A stretch of DNA of 64,000 bases. Source: Delphinapterus leucas (taxonomy: Eukaryota > Chordata > Mammalia > Artiodactyla > Monodontidae). Both the position numbers and the translations under genes were made by a program. The DNA lies in assembly GCF_002288925.2 (NCBI RefSeq), contig NW_022098062.1, forward strand, positions 7,757,681 to 7,821,680, given 5' to 3'. This document shows, one piece after another, positions 44,815-55,264 of the stretch. Below the pieces are notes generated by a model, which saw only the letters and a list, made by a program, of their open reading frames with translations, did not search any database and was not told where the DNA came from. Each line of letters begins with the position of its first letter. Position 1 is the first letter of the stretch.

Positions 44815-45075
44815 AAAACTTCTCATAGGAGATACAGTCAAGTAAGTAGTAACGTGCTAAGAAGTTCCAGGTTTATGGGAGCACATGGGATATGAGAAGC
44901 CCCTCACCTAGTCAGAAGGATCAGGGAGGGCTTCTTGGAAGAAATGACGTCTCAGCTGAGATGTGAGGAGCCAGATCGTGCAGAGATTTTTAGTTCTGTA
45001 AAGGAATTTGGACTTAATCCCATGAGCCATGGAGAACCACTGGAGACTATTAAACAGGCATGGTAATCATTGGGA
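44815..45075 (-). mobile_element. L2 remnant, second part
   Basis: GGAGGGCTTCTTGGAAGAAATGACGTCTCAGC, AGATCGTGCAGAG, GGAATTTGGACTTAATCCC, ATGGAGAACCACTGGAG, in L2 order and orientation with the part before the SINE. Confidence 0.75.
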
Positions 45076-45084
45076 CTATTGACA

Positions 45085-45280
45085 GCTCTCCTTTTAGGCA
45101 GGCTAGCAATGCATTTTCCTCTCCCTTTTGAAGTTAGATGTAGCCACATGAACTTGTTTGGTGCCGTGAAATATGAGCCCAAGTGATGCATGTTACTTTC
45201 TGTGGAAGCTTTAAAAGCCAAGGAAAAATTTGCATGTCTATTTCCCTCAGCCTTGGTGACCCTCAAGATGGAACTCAGTA
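45085..45280 (+). mobile_element. MaLR/LTR-like fragment
   Basis: CTCTCCCTTTTGAAGTTAGATGTAGCCACATG, GCCGTGAAATATGAGCC and GGAAGCTTTAAAAGCC follow a known MLT1-type LTR segment. Lies between two L2 segments. Confidence 0.5.
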
Positions 45281-45369
45281 ATCCTAACTGAAATAGAGCA
45301 GAAAGTGACCTGATTTACTGAAGTTCACTCTGAGTACTAAGAAAAAAAGCAGGGAAGGGGGATATAAAA

Positions 45370-45560
45370 TTGTCTGGTGAAGATCCCACTGCAAAGGTAA
45401 TTTTTAGTAAAGACTTGAAGAAGGAGTTGGCCATGCAGATATCTGGAAGGAGAACACACCAACCAGAAGTAACAGCAAGTGCAAAAGTCCTGAGGCAGTG
45501 TGTGCCTGGCATATCTGACAAAGAACAAAGGAGCCAGTTTGACTGGAATGAACCAAAGGG
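45370..45560 (-). mobile_element. L2 remnant, third part
   Basis: GACTTGAAGAAGGAGTTGGCCATGC, GCAAGTGCAAAAGTCCTGAGGCAG. The same internal region of L2 in reverse. Confidence 0.65.
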
Positions 45561-45689
45561 AGTAGAATGGGCAGTGTTTGCCAGGCCCCCTGACTACATA
45601 GTATTTTCTCCAGGAGCCACAACTTCTGGGACTGTTGACCCATGGAAACTCTTCGAGAAAAAAAGACCTAGACCATCTCAGTTTAGAAA

Positions 45690-46150
45690 AGGGACAATGA
45701 TATGGATGGATCTTGAGGACATTATGCTAAGTGAAATAAGTCAGAGAAAGACAAATACTGTATGAACTCACTTACATGTGAAATCTAAAAAGCCAAACTC
45801 ATAGAAAAAGAGATCAGATTAGTGGCTGCCAGAGGGGGAGGGGGAATTGGGTGAAGGTGTTCAAAATGTATAAACTTCCAGTTATAAGATAAATAAGTAC
45901 TGGGGATATAATGTATAGCATGATGACTATAGTTAATGCTGTTTAACGGTATATTTGAAAGTTGCTAAGAGAATAAGTCCTCAAAGTTCTCGTCAGAAGG
46001 AAAAAAAATTTGTAACTCTGTGAGGTGATAGACGTCAACTAAACTTACTGTAATTATTTTGCAGTATATGTATGCTAAATCATTATACTTTCCTCCTTAA
46101 ACTTATACAGTGCTGTGTGTCAAATATATCTCAATAAAACTGGAAGGAAT
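45690..46150 (+). mobile_element. Old L1 3' end
   Basis: ATGGATGGATCTTGAGGACATTATGC, AGTGAAATAAGTCAGAGAAAGAC, GATTAGTGGCTGCCAG, ATATATCTCAATAAAACTGG: end of ORF2 and 3' UTR of an L1MA-like element. Confidence 0.85.
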
Positions 46151-46154
46151 AAAG

Positions 46155-47115
46155 ACATAATGAGAGGTTGAAGGACCCATAGGAGCGGAACATTCCTCAT
46201 CTTTCAGAGGAGTCCCCAGAGGCTTACCTGCTGGGCACCAGGACTCTTGGGTGACTTCTACAAAAGTGATATTACCTCCTATGGCCAACTCTCTCCTGAA
46301 GAGAAACTTGCTTTAAGCAAACAGGTTGTACTGAGTTGCTGGGATTTTAAATCTTTTCTTGCTAAAAATAAATCTATTGTGGAAAATCCCAAAAGATGAA
46401 GCACATCTCTAACCTCAGGGGGTCGAGCGGCCCTCCCTCAAGTGCATGGAACTGGGCTTCCAGCTCTTATCATTAGCAGTAATCTGAGGTCAGGAGGGGT
46501 TGCCTGACTGTTCCCAGCTACGGGGGGCTGCTTGCTGATTTCCTGGGGCCCTTGAGAGAAAAACACAAACTCTGCTTTAGAACAGTGCCTGTGTTTATTT
46601 ATTGGTAATGATCCTTTTCTTAAGATTGTTGAATGCATGGTTGTCCCTATAGTCCTAAAACCTCCACCTTGTCCCTGATCACTCATAATGTCTGCAGTCC
46701 TGAGGGTCCAGCAGATCAAAGCCATGCACCCCTCCCTCCCAGCTGGCACCAAAGGGAAAAACAAAAACAACCCCACGTCTTCTCTAGGGTGAGACAGGAA
46801 TAAGGACAGGAAGCTTCATCTCCCAGAGGCCATCTGCAGTGACAAATGGACCCAGACCACCTCTGCTCCTGCTATCCTGGGCTCTGTGGGCGCTCACCAC
46901 TCTGCACATGTGCATAATAGTAAGGTCTGCCATGTGTCTGTGCCAGGCTCTGTATGAAGGGTCTAGGTTATTTCGATCTTTCTTGGCTCCAAAGCTATAC
47001 ACTAATTCCCAGGTGGTCAACTGGTCACAGCAGGGACCTAAAGCAAGAATCCAGGTGGATTTCCAGCATTGGAAAAAGAAGCTTAAGGCACATGTACCAC
47101 CAAGCATTTTATCCT
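46155..47115. other. Non-coding, no feature recognised
   Basis: About 1 kb of unique sequence. Opposite-strand frames at 46784-47159 show no domain. Confidence 0.5.
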
Positions 47116-47119
47116 CGTG

Positions 47120-47495
47120 TATAACATCAATAGAGCAGCTGCTAGATGCTGACAACTAAATTATGAATAAGGCATAGTCTCTGCTCACTCCTACAGATCT
47201 AGAGATATAGATCTATCATATAGAGTATATGTATCTATGTGTATATATATATATATGTATAGTATGAATGAATGAATGAATGCTAAAGTATGATTCATGC
47301 CATTTGATACATGCATAAATAGCTTGAGGAAGGAACAGCTAGAGGTAAGGGGATGTGCAATGGAGGGAGAAAGTCAGAAAGAGTCAAGAAAATAACATTG
47401 GATTGGGTCTTAAAGCATGAGAAGGGGAGGGCATCTCAGAGGGAGGAGCAGCTTGTGCAAAGGCAAAGTGATGTACAAGTTCTTGACCCATGTCA
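47120..47495 (-). mobile_element. L2 remnant interrupted by simple repeat
   Basis: GCTAGATGCTGACAACTAAATTATGAATAAGGC, then after the AT/ATGA tract CATGAGAAGGGGAGGGCATCTCAGAGGG and TTGTGCAAAGGCAAAG. Confidence 0.6.
47205..47282. repeat. AT-rich and (ATGA)n simple repeat
   Basis: A run of TA dinucleotides followed by four ATGA units, within the L2. Confidence 0.85.
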
Positions 47496-47714
47496 CTGGA
47501 TAGCATGAACCATTTCCCAATAGCCAACGTCAGCGTTCATGGGAATCAAGTAATTATCCCACGTGCATGAGCTCTAATCACCTCAAGAAGGGTAACCGCA
47601 TCATTCTATCACTGTGTGAAAGACCCTTGTCATCACCACACAGTCACATATACATCTAAAACCAACCATGTTTAAGGCCCATGCCAAGTATGGAACCTAC
47701 AAATACATATAACA

Positions 47715-47935
47715 ATACTAAATAATAATAACAATGAAAGGAGTTATTGAACACCTAATATGTATAGGTACCAGCTAGGCTCTTTATGCTTATTCTCTAA
47801 CTTATTCTCCCAATAAACCTACAGCACAGTTATTATTATTCTTGTTTTATAAATGGAGGAATTCATGGACACAGTCTCCACTGTAAGAGATTTAGAGATG
47901 AGTTGCAGAGGCAGGATGTGCTTAGAAAGGTAAGC
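47715..47935 (-). mobile_element. MIR SINE remnant
   Basis: TATTGAACACCTAATATGTATAGG, CTCTAACTTATTCTCCC, TTTATAAATGGAGGAATTC. Confidence 0.7.
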
Positions 47936-47937
47936 AG

Positions 47938-48225
47938 CCACTCACAACTGATACCTAACATTTATTGAGCACTTACTATGTAACCACTCACAACAATGAC
48001 TAACGTTTATTGAGCACTTACTATGTAATAGGCACAGCACCAAGGGCTTCGCGTGCATTAGTTCATGAAGCTTTGCAATGCGCCTATAAGGTCAACACTA
48101 TTATTATACCCATTTCCCAGAGAAGAAAACCGAAGCACAGAGAGCTCAAGTAGCTTGCCCAACATTCCACAGCTAGTCCAAGCCGAGAGCCCATGACTCA
48201 TAAGCTCATAACCGTAACTCCGTAA
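47938..48225 (-). mobile_element. MIR SINE with a 45-bp tandem duplication
   Basis: MIR pattern GTTTATTGAGCACTTACTATG, GCATTAGTTCATG, CATTTCCCAGAGAAGAAAACCG, GCTTGCCCAACATTCCACAGC. Its first 45 bases are repeated: CCACTCACAACTGATACC... at 47938-47983 and CCACTCACAACAATGAC... at 47984-48028. The copies differ at a few bases. Confidence 0.9.
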
Positions 48226-48565
48226 TTCACTTGCCCCACCTCACCACGCTCCAGGTGCAGAGAGCAGGTACTAGGGAATTTACATGAGGAAATGCACGTT
48301 GCCGGCTTCACCGTTGCACGTGGCTCAGCCAAGCCTTCCTGAAGGACAGGTTTTAGATAGACTAAAGAAGCTGGGGTGGCATCCAGGGTTTGATTGTCAG
48401 CCTTGCAGGCTCTAGCACTGGATTTTCTCAGCTCACCAAGAAAAGAGTCATATTTCAGAGGTGATCTAATGCAAACGCTTAGCATATTAGAATCATATTG
48501 CCTTGAAACACAGTAGTTCTGTTCATTTGACTAGCACATCCTCTCCATATGCAGAAAGCCAGCTC
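48226..48565. other. Non-coding, no feature recognised
   Basis: Unique sequence, nothing supported. Confidence 0.5.
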
Positions 48566-48650
48566 ATAATCAGAATAATAATAACAGCTAATATTTGTTG
48601 AGTTCTTGTCCTGTAGTGCATGCTTGAAGCATTATGTAAATAACAAAACA
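48566..48650 (-). mobile_element. MIR fragment
   Basis: AATAATAACAGCTAATATTTGTTGAG and GCATTATGTAAATAAC. Confidence 0.6.
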
Positions 48651-49279
48651 AAAGGGAGTTAGATAAATGTAATATACAATGGCATCACACTAAGACGAAC
48701 TGATGTGTCCATCTCCCCAGTGTGGATGGTCTGGCCAGTGAGACAAAGATACTTGAAATATAATGGTGATGCCTGCCTCCATCACCATAATGGGGCTCTT
48801 GGCCCAAACTCTGTCCTCTTTGTATGGTCATTGCCTTGGTGACTGTCTTTTCTTTATGCGTTAGGGCTGAGCAGTGTCACTTCTGCTTCCTGTAGGTGTG
48901 TTAATACATTCAATCAGGTTACTGTCAAGTCTTACCGCCCAGGGAACTATTCTGTCTCCTGAAGGTGACTTTGCATATCTCTGCTCTGTACGGGTCTTAA
49001 AGTTTAATTCTCGGCAGACAATCCTAGTTCCCGTATCTACAGGTTCTTGGGGAGGCCTCATTTCAGCCCCCACATACAGGCAACGTCCAAAAAAAAGGCA
49101 CCAAACATATTAGGAAGCAATGAGTTTTATTGAGCAGAAAAATTGTGCCAGGCAGTTAAATTTGGTGAGATGGGTTGGGCCATGGAACACTGAATGCCAG
49201 AATCATCACTGCCAAAAATCACCACCAAAGTCCACCATTGTGTTGGATACCAAATGGAACAAAGCACAAATAAACGTAT
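48651..49279. other. Non-coding, no feature recognised
   Basis: Unique sequence, nothing supported. Confidence 0.5.
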
Positions 49280-49318
49280 GTGTCTGTCTGTCTGCTCTCT
49301 CTCTCTCCCTCTCTCTCA

Positions 49319-49354
<36 letters not shown>
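49280..49354. repeat. Compound (TCTG)/(CT)/(CA) microsatellite
   Basis: Three adjoining simple repeats: TGTC units, a CT tract and a 36-bp pure CA run at the end. Confidence 0.95.
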
Positions 49355-49356
<2 letters not shown>

Positions 49357-49417
49357 CCTGCCTTTCATGAGCTTCTATTTTAGAGCAGACATCACCTCTT
49401 TACCAACAGGATCATAA

Positions 49418-49520
49418 ATTCATTCATTCATTTTTTATTCATGTTTCATTCATTCATTCTGCACATATTTATCAAGTGCTTCCTCTGGGTAAAGGACTAT
49501 TCTCAGAAAGGTAGCTTCTG
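49418..49520 (-). mobile_element. L2 3' tail
   Basis: Repeated TTCATTCATTCA then GCACATATTTATCAAGTGCTTCC. The CATT tract itself is a short simple repeat. Confidence 0.6.
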
Positions 49521-49673
49521 TCTCACAGTGGCTCTATCTCCTCCCCTGGTCTTAACACAGATGAAATAGATGCGGAAGAGGGAGGAGGAAGTGCCTACCC
49601 CCTCGCCAGACCAAGCTCACCACCTCCAATCCAAAAGAGGTGCTGAAGCAGGAAGAGTAAGAAACACAAGGCC

Positions 49674-49840
49674 GGGCTTCCCTGGTGGCGCAGTGGTTGA
49701 GAGTCCGCCTGCCGATGCTAGGGGACACGGGTTCGTGCCCCGGTCCGGGAAGATCCCACATGCTGCAGAGTGGCTGGGCCTGTGAGCCATGGCCACTGAA
49801 CCTGTGCGTCCGGAGCCTGTGCTCCGCAAGGGGAGAGGCC
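49674..49840 (+). mobile_element. CHR SINE (deleted type), 3'-truncated
   Basis: Normal head and B box with one extra T (GATGCTAGGGG), but it stops at GGGGAGAGGCCC. The AACAGTGAGAGGCCCGCGTACCGC end and A tail are missing, and no target-site duplication is visible. A later deletion probably removed the 3' part and flank. Confidence 0.92.
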
Positions 49841-50299
49841 CCTGGTTAGAAATGAGGGAAGTGGAACAGATGAAGTTTGAGTCTGATTTGGGATTTGAAT
49901 TTTAAACTTAACTGGAGTGTGTTTTTTTCCAAAACCAAAGGTCACCATAAAACTAAAGACTTTTTTCCAAGGTGTCAAGGGGAAGGAAAGAAGCATAGTT
50001 GGAAACAGACACTGCAAAATAAGAAATTTAAACCAAGTCCATTAACATTTACATGATTTTTTAAATTGATCCGATTCTTTGTGACCCCACTCCCCCCACT
50101 GTGATTTAATCCCCATCATTTCTCAGGGGGGATTCCTGCCAAAGCCTCCCTACAGATCCATCTTCAACCACTCTTGCCCTGATCCAATTCCCTTTCCGGG
50201 CAATAGTCAGCTTGATTTTTTTAAAAACCTTCTGATCATGTTAACATCCCGCTTAAAATCCTCTATTGCATTCCCGTTGCTCTGGATAAAGACAGATCT
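49841..50299. other. Non-coding, no feature recognised
   Basis: Unique sequence, nothing supported. Confidence 0.5.
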
Positions 50300-50548
50300 C
50301 AGCAGTAAAATCTTTTGGTTAAAAGGACATACTCAGGAACCAGATGCGCTGGATTTAATCATGGCTCTGCCATTTACTAGTTGTTGGCTAGTAAATTGTT
50401 GACACCATCTCTGTGCCTCGGTTTCCTCGGTAAAATGGGGATAATCATGGGACCATCACATCATGAGATAGTTGTGAGGATCAAAGGAGTAGATGTCTGT
50501 TAAGTTCTTAGAAGAGTGCCTGGCTCACAGCAATCACTGTGAAGTGTT
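50300..50548 (+). mobile_element. MIR SINE, near full length
   Basis: GGACATACTCAGGAACCAGATGC, CATGGCTCTGCCATTTACTAG, CTCTGTGCCTCGGTTTCC, GGGATAATCATGGG, GAGTGCCTGGCTCACAGC. Confidence 0.9.
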
Positions 50549-50624
50549 CCATCTTGATGGAAGTACTGCAGCTTAATTAACAAAAAGTAGAGTGAGCTGC
50601 CAGGTAAGACTGGAGAGGCAGACT

Positions 50625-50700
50625 CACTCCTATACCCTCACTACCTGCCATGGAGCCTGGCATGTAGGAAGTGTTCAATAATTATTTGATGGATGGATGG
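50625..50700 (+). mobile_element. L2 3' end
   Basis: CCCTCACTACCTGCCATGG, AGCCTGGCATGTAGGAAGTGTTCAATAATTATTTGATGG. Confidence 0.7.
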
Positions 50701-50723
50701 GTGGATGGACGGATGGATGGATG
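50681..50723. repeat. (GGAT)n microsatellite
   Basis: Ten GGAT-type units grown from the L2 tail, with GGGT and GGAC variants. Confidence 0.92.
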
Positions 50724-51365
50724 AGATAGAATCCTCCTCCTGAACAAAGGCTTCTGGCCCGAGGCCTTGAGTACTGCTTACACAGGTCCCTGATGCCATC
50801 TGTGCATCTCCCCTTCCTCAGCTCTAACGGCTGCATGGAAGGGGCTGTGGTAACTTAGCAACGAGGGCTTCTGTAGAGATGAAGCTGCAGACAATAAGAT
50901 CAGGCGCCTGATTCCACCCCGCACTTGAGAACCGGGTATGTGCAAACAGGAGCCTGCATCTCTGCCCCTGGGCCCCTTCAAGCCTTGACACTGCTGCTAG
51001 GAGCAGTCCTGGCCCCAGTGATATGCTTGCGGAGGTGAAGGGACAGGATGCCCTATGGCATGTCCCGCCAGCCCAGGGGAACTGTGAAAGAATGGGAGGT
51101 CATTGGTACCCCGGACTCAACAGGGAGAAAAAGCTGAAGGCAGGGGTATTATGGAAGCATCCCCCCCAAAACCCTATTTCAGCCGTGATGTGAGGTCCGG
51201 GCTGGTGGTCAGAGGAGGATCCAGGATCTTACACAAGCCACAGTTAAACAGACGAGATGATCTCAGGATGAAGGTGGCTGAGACTTGTTATGGCAGGGAA
51301 GGCAGAAACAACATCAAAAGACAACAGACTGGAATATGCCAAATAAGCTGCCCGCACCCAGAAGG
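50724..51365. other. Non-coding, no feature recognised
   Basis: Unique sequence, nothing supported. Confidence 0.5.
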
Positions 51366-51369
51366 GCGA

Positions 51370-51525
51370 GCTCTGGACTGGGAGTGAAGGGACAGGGGTT
51401 CTGGTGATGATCGGCTGTGGTTGTGTCAACACTTTGTTCCAGGAATCGTTCTTTCCTTTGTAAAATAAGGGGTTGGACAAGATCTAGGTCCCTCTAGAGC
51501 TATTGGCCATGAATCCATGCCAGTA
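51370..51525 (+). mobile_element. MIR3-type SINE remnant
   Basis: GGGACAGGGGTTCTGGTGATG, TTCCTTTGTAAAATAAGGGGTTGGACAAGATC and CCTCTAGAGCTATTGG, matching MIR3. Confidence 0.7.
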
Positions 51526-51571
51526 CCCTCTCCACAAACCCCCCACCAAAGATTACTCATTTGTATTCATT

Positions 51572-51590
51572 TAAAAAAAAAAAAAAAAAA
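51572..51590. repeat. Poly-A tract
   Basis: A run of about 18 A residues. No retrotransposed gene copy could be recognised directly upstream. Confidence 0.85.
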
Positions 51591-51594
51591 GCAT

Positions 51595-52372
51595 CCCAAG
51601 TTCCTTTTTCCAGCTCCAGCTTGATTTTACATGTAACTTGCTTGGGAGATGCAAGCATTGGCATATCCAGTGCCCCATCCGCACTGCCCACTCCCCAGCC
51701 TGCACCACCACCAGCCAGTGCTGTTCACCAGAGTGGGAGGTGTATTCAGAGTAGCTGCTCCAGAGCCAGGGTGAGAGTGAGAAGCTGTCCCAACCAGGAG
51801 GTGCCGAGGTGTCTGGAATCTACACGACCGGAGAGGAGCCCTTTGAACTAAGCCCCTGAATCAGGGAAGGTCTAGGGGGGAGGATCGGATGCTAAAGAGG
51901 CTCCTGGTGAGAATCAGGAGATGGGCCGCTGTTAAAGGGGAGGAAGCGGTCCTAGTGTGTCCCTCCCGATGCAGCTAATCCTTAGTGAAAGCAGAGGTGG
52001 AGGGCTTGGTGCAGGGTCAGGAGGGGGGCAAGCTGGGGTGGCCTGAGGGTGATGGGGGGAGCCCAGTTCAGCTCGGCTGCAGCACCAGAGCCCAGCAGGC
52101 CTGCCTGCTCCCTTTCCACTGCTGAGAAGCCTGAGCTGGGAGGAGACCTTCCCAGGGCAATGCCTGCCAAGAGGTGGTCACCCATAATGAGGCAATCAAC
52201 AGGGTAATTACTGGGTAATTACTGGCCCTCCAAGTGTCTGGGAAACTGCAGGTGAGAGAACTTGGCCAACTCAAGGCCTCACGTGTCTCTCGTGAGCTGG
52301 AGGCCCAGCTGAAAATTAGACAGTGTGGATGGGCGAGGGTGAGGCTGCTTTGTGAACACGCACTTCATCTTT
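51595..52372. other. Non-coding, no feature recognised
   Basis: Unique sequence, nothing supported. Confidence 0.5.
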
Positions 52373-52411
52373 TCTTGCCTCTTTTTTCCTTTCCCTCTCC
52401 TTCTGGCACAG
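52373..52411 (+). promoter_or_regulatory. Possible splice acceptor (weak hypothesis)
   Basis: A long C/T tract ends in GGCACAG at 52405-52411, a strong-looking 3' splice site. Open frames follow for about 230 bases, but no donor-framed exon or known protein was identified. It could start an exon of a non-coding RNA or be chance. Confidence 0.2.
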
Positions 52412-52681
52412 GTTCAAGGCTGTCAGCAAGTGCCAGAAGCCTGGGTATTGGCTGCGAGATCGAGGCTGCTGCAGACTTTCCTGGCATCTCTGAAGACCAG
52501 ACTCAACCCCAGCCTACCTGCTTCGTCCCACAAAGCTGAGCTCCTGCACTCTCTGATGGAGGCAACTGCTTCCAGGACTCCCACCCCGGGACCGGACCAA
52601 GGCTGGGACAGGCCCAGCTGTGCCCCACCTGCCCGCAGGGGCTGATGCAATCATGTCGCTGCAGGCTAACGACTTGGTGTC

Positions 52682-53252
52682 AAAGTGCAGCTTCTTGCCC
52701 ACCGACAGATGACTGGATAAAGAGATGTGGCACATATCTACAATGGAATATTACTCAGCCATAAAAAGAAACGAAATTGAGTTATGTAGTGAGGTGGGTG
52801 GACCTAGAGACTGTCATACAGAGTGAAGTAAGTCAGAAAGAAAAAAACAAATACTGTATGCTAATACATATATATGGAATAAAAAAAAAATGGTTCTGAG
52901 GAACCTAGGGGCAGGACAGGAATAAAGACACAGATGTAGACAATGGACTGAGGACACAGGGAAGGGTAAGCTGGGACAAAGTGAGAGAGTGGCATGGACT
53001 TATATACACTACCCAATGTAAAATAGAGAGCTATTGGGAAGCAGCCGCATGGCACAGGGAGATCAGCTTGGTGCTTTGTGTCCACCTAGAGAGGTGGGAT
53101 AGGGAGGGTGGGAGGGAGATTCAAGAGGGAGGAGATATGGGGATATATGTATACGTGTAGCTGATTCACTTTGTTATACAGCAGAAACTAACATGCCATT
53201 ATAAAGCAATTATACTCCAATAAAGATGTTAAAAAAAAAAGTGCAGCTTCTT
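52682..53252 (+). mobile_element. L1 3' end with TSDs, about 540 bp
   Basis: Body 52697-53237: ATGTGGCACATATCTACAATGG, CTCAGCCATAAAAAGAAACG (end of ORF2), GATCAGCTTGGTGC, CAATAAAGATG and poly-A. Perfect duplications AAAGTGCAGCTTCTT at 52682-52696 and 53238-53252. A young, 5'-truncated insertion of the same tail type as at 32119 and 26873. Confidence 0.97.
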
Positions 53253-53531
53253 TGCAAATGTCTTTTTCTCTCTTCTGTTTTGAACTCTGAGGACTAATCC
53301 CTTGTAACTCCTTTATTCTAGTTAACCAAGTTGGACTAGATAACCCAGGAAAAAAATGGGAGTGATTAAACATGCAAAACGTCTGGAACCATTGAAGCTA
53401 TTGAATAAAATGGGATTGTTTGTTCTGGCTGAGGGCAGGGTGGAGATTTGGGGGGGAATGTAAAGATGAATGAGATAATTTTTTTAGTGTCTTTTATAGA
53501 TGGCATGTCACTTTGTTAGTTTAGGAGCATT

Positions 53532-53764
53532 AAAAATGTATAACATCGGGCTTCCCTGGTGGCGCAGTGGATGAGAGTCCGCCTGCCGATGCAGGGCACA
53601 CGGGTTCATGCCCTGGTCCGGGAAGATCCCACATGCCGCGGAGCGGCTGGGCCCGTGAGCCATGGCCGCTGAGCCTGCGCGTCCGGAGCCTGTGCTCCGC
53701 AACGGGAGGGGCCACAACAGTGAAAGGCCCACGTACCGCCAAAAAAAAAAAAAATGTATAACAT
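53532..53764 (+). mobile_element. CHR SINE (deleted type) with TSDs
   Basis: Body 53547-53749. Perfect duplications AAAAATGTATAACAT at 53532-53546 and 53750-53764. Full length with most CpGs kept. Confidence 0.97.
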
Positions 53765-54044
53765 AAAGCTGGTTCTGCTCATAAAATGATCCTCTTTGGC
53801 ATATTAAAATTTAAAGTATAGTTTATTCAGCCAGTAATTACACTTTTACTAATTGAATTTATCTTTAAATATTTCAAAGTTTTTTAATAAATTGAGCTAC
53901 AAGATACTAAGCCTCAAGGTATTTGTATTCAGTGGTGTTTGAGAAATAGGCAAAACCTGGAGAACAGAAGAAATCACTAGCATTAGAGTAAAATGAGAAA
54001 AAGGGTTTGTTTTCTGGCATTTTCTAGTGCCCAGAAGGACATGA
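53765..54044. other. Non-coding, AT-rich
   Basis: Unique sequence, nothing supported. Confidence 0.5.
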
Positions 54045-54250
54045 TGCCAAACAATACATGACACAGTGCTTTACTTTATAAGGCTCCTTTATATACATTA
54101 CCTTGTTTGATTTTCACAACAGGAGTCTAAGCAGAAAAAGAAAGGGCTGTGTATTTTAAGATAAGGAAAATGGAACTCAGAGAAGCTGAGTGACTTGCCC
54201 AAAGTCACACAGGAATGGCAGAGCTTAGATCTGGGCTTTTAGTGAGCCCA
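54045..54250 (-). mobile_element. MIR SINE remnant
   Basis: TTTGATTTTCACAACAGG, GATAAGGAAAATGGAACTCAGAG, GTGACTTGCCCAAAGTCACACAGG. Confidence 0.8.
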
Positions 54251-54284
54251 GGCTCACTCACCATTAGAAAAGATTCCCCAATAA

Positions 54285-54679
54285 AATGTCCTCAACAGAC
54301 AACTGGATTGACAAAATGTGGTATATACCTACGATGAAATATCATACAGCCTTAAAAATTCTAATACTTGCTATAACATGGATGAAACCTGAAGGCATGA
54401 TGCTCAGTGAAATAAGCCAGCAGAAAAGGACAAGTATTGCAGGTTTCCAATTACATCAGCTACCTAGAATAGGCAAATTCATAGAAACTGAAAGTAGAAT
54501 GGTGGTTGCCAGGTGCTGGGGGGAGGGAGGAGTGGGGAGTTTTTGTTGAATGGGTGCAGGGTTTCAGTTTGGGGTGATAAAAATGTTCTGCAGATGGACA
54601 GTGGTGATGGTTGGCACATTGTAAGTGTGCTTAATGCCACTGAACTCTACATTTTGAAATGGTTAAAATGGTAACTTAA
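54285..54679 (+). mobile_element. Old L1 3' end
   Basis: TCAACAGACAACTGGATTGAC, AATGTGGTATATACC, ATGATGCTCAGTGAAATAAGCC, GAATGGTGGTTGCCAG, CTTAATGCCACTGAACTC, AAATGGTTAAAATGG: ORF2 end and 3' UTR of an L1MA/MB-like element. The next feature is inserted into or at its end. Confidence 0.85.
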
Positions 54680-55263
54680 AAGGATATGCCCTCTAATAAT
54701 TAGTGATGTTGAGCATCTTTTCATGTGCCTCTTGGCCACCTGTATGTCTTCTTTGGTGAAATGTCTATTTAGGTCTTCTGCCCATTTTTTAATTAGGTTG
54801 TTTGTTTTTTTGATATTGAGCTTCATGAGCTGTTTGTATATTTTGGAGATTAATCCTTTGACCATTGCTTCATTTGCAAATATTAACACATATATGTGGA
54901 ATCTACAAAAATGGTACAGATGAACCTATTTGTAGGGCAGGAATAGAGACGTAGACGTAGAGATCGAACATGTGGACAGAGTGGGGGAAGGGGAGGGTGG
55001 GATGAATTGGGAGATTAGGTTTGACATAAATACACTACCATGTGTAAAATAGTTAGCTAAGGGAACCTGCTGTATATAGCACAGGGAGCTCAGCTCGGTG
55101 CTGTGTGATGACCTAGATGGGGGAATTGGAGGAGAGATATAGGTCTAAGAGGGAGGGGATATAGGTATGCATGTAGCTGATTCACTTCACTGTATAGCAG
55201 AAACTAACACAACATTATAAAGCAATTTTACTCCAATTAAAAAAAAAAAAAAGAATATGCCCT
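54680..55263 (+). mobile_element. Young L1 with 5' inversion (twin priming)
   Basis: Body 54693-55250. The left part (54693 to about 54885) is antisense to L1 ORF2 near its C-terminus; the reverse frame there reads like L1 ORF2 ([19 protein letters not shown]). The rest is sense 3' UTR (GTGGAATCTAC, GGGATGAATTGGGAG, CAGAAACTAACACAAC) with a poly-A tail. Duplications AAGGATATGCCCT (54680-54692) and AAGAATATGCCCT (55251-55263), one mismatch. Confidence 0.93.
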
Positions 55264-55264
55264 G

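Noticed and set aside
45370..45765. 131-codon frame
   Set aside because: Runs from an L2 remnant into an L1 ORF2 end; a chance fusion of repeats.
51572..51590. Poly-A tract as the end of a processed pseudogene
   Set aside because: No gene-like sequence, and no matching duplication, was found upstream.
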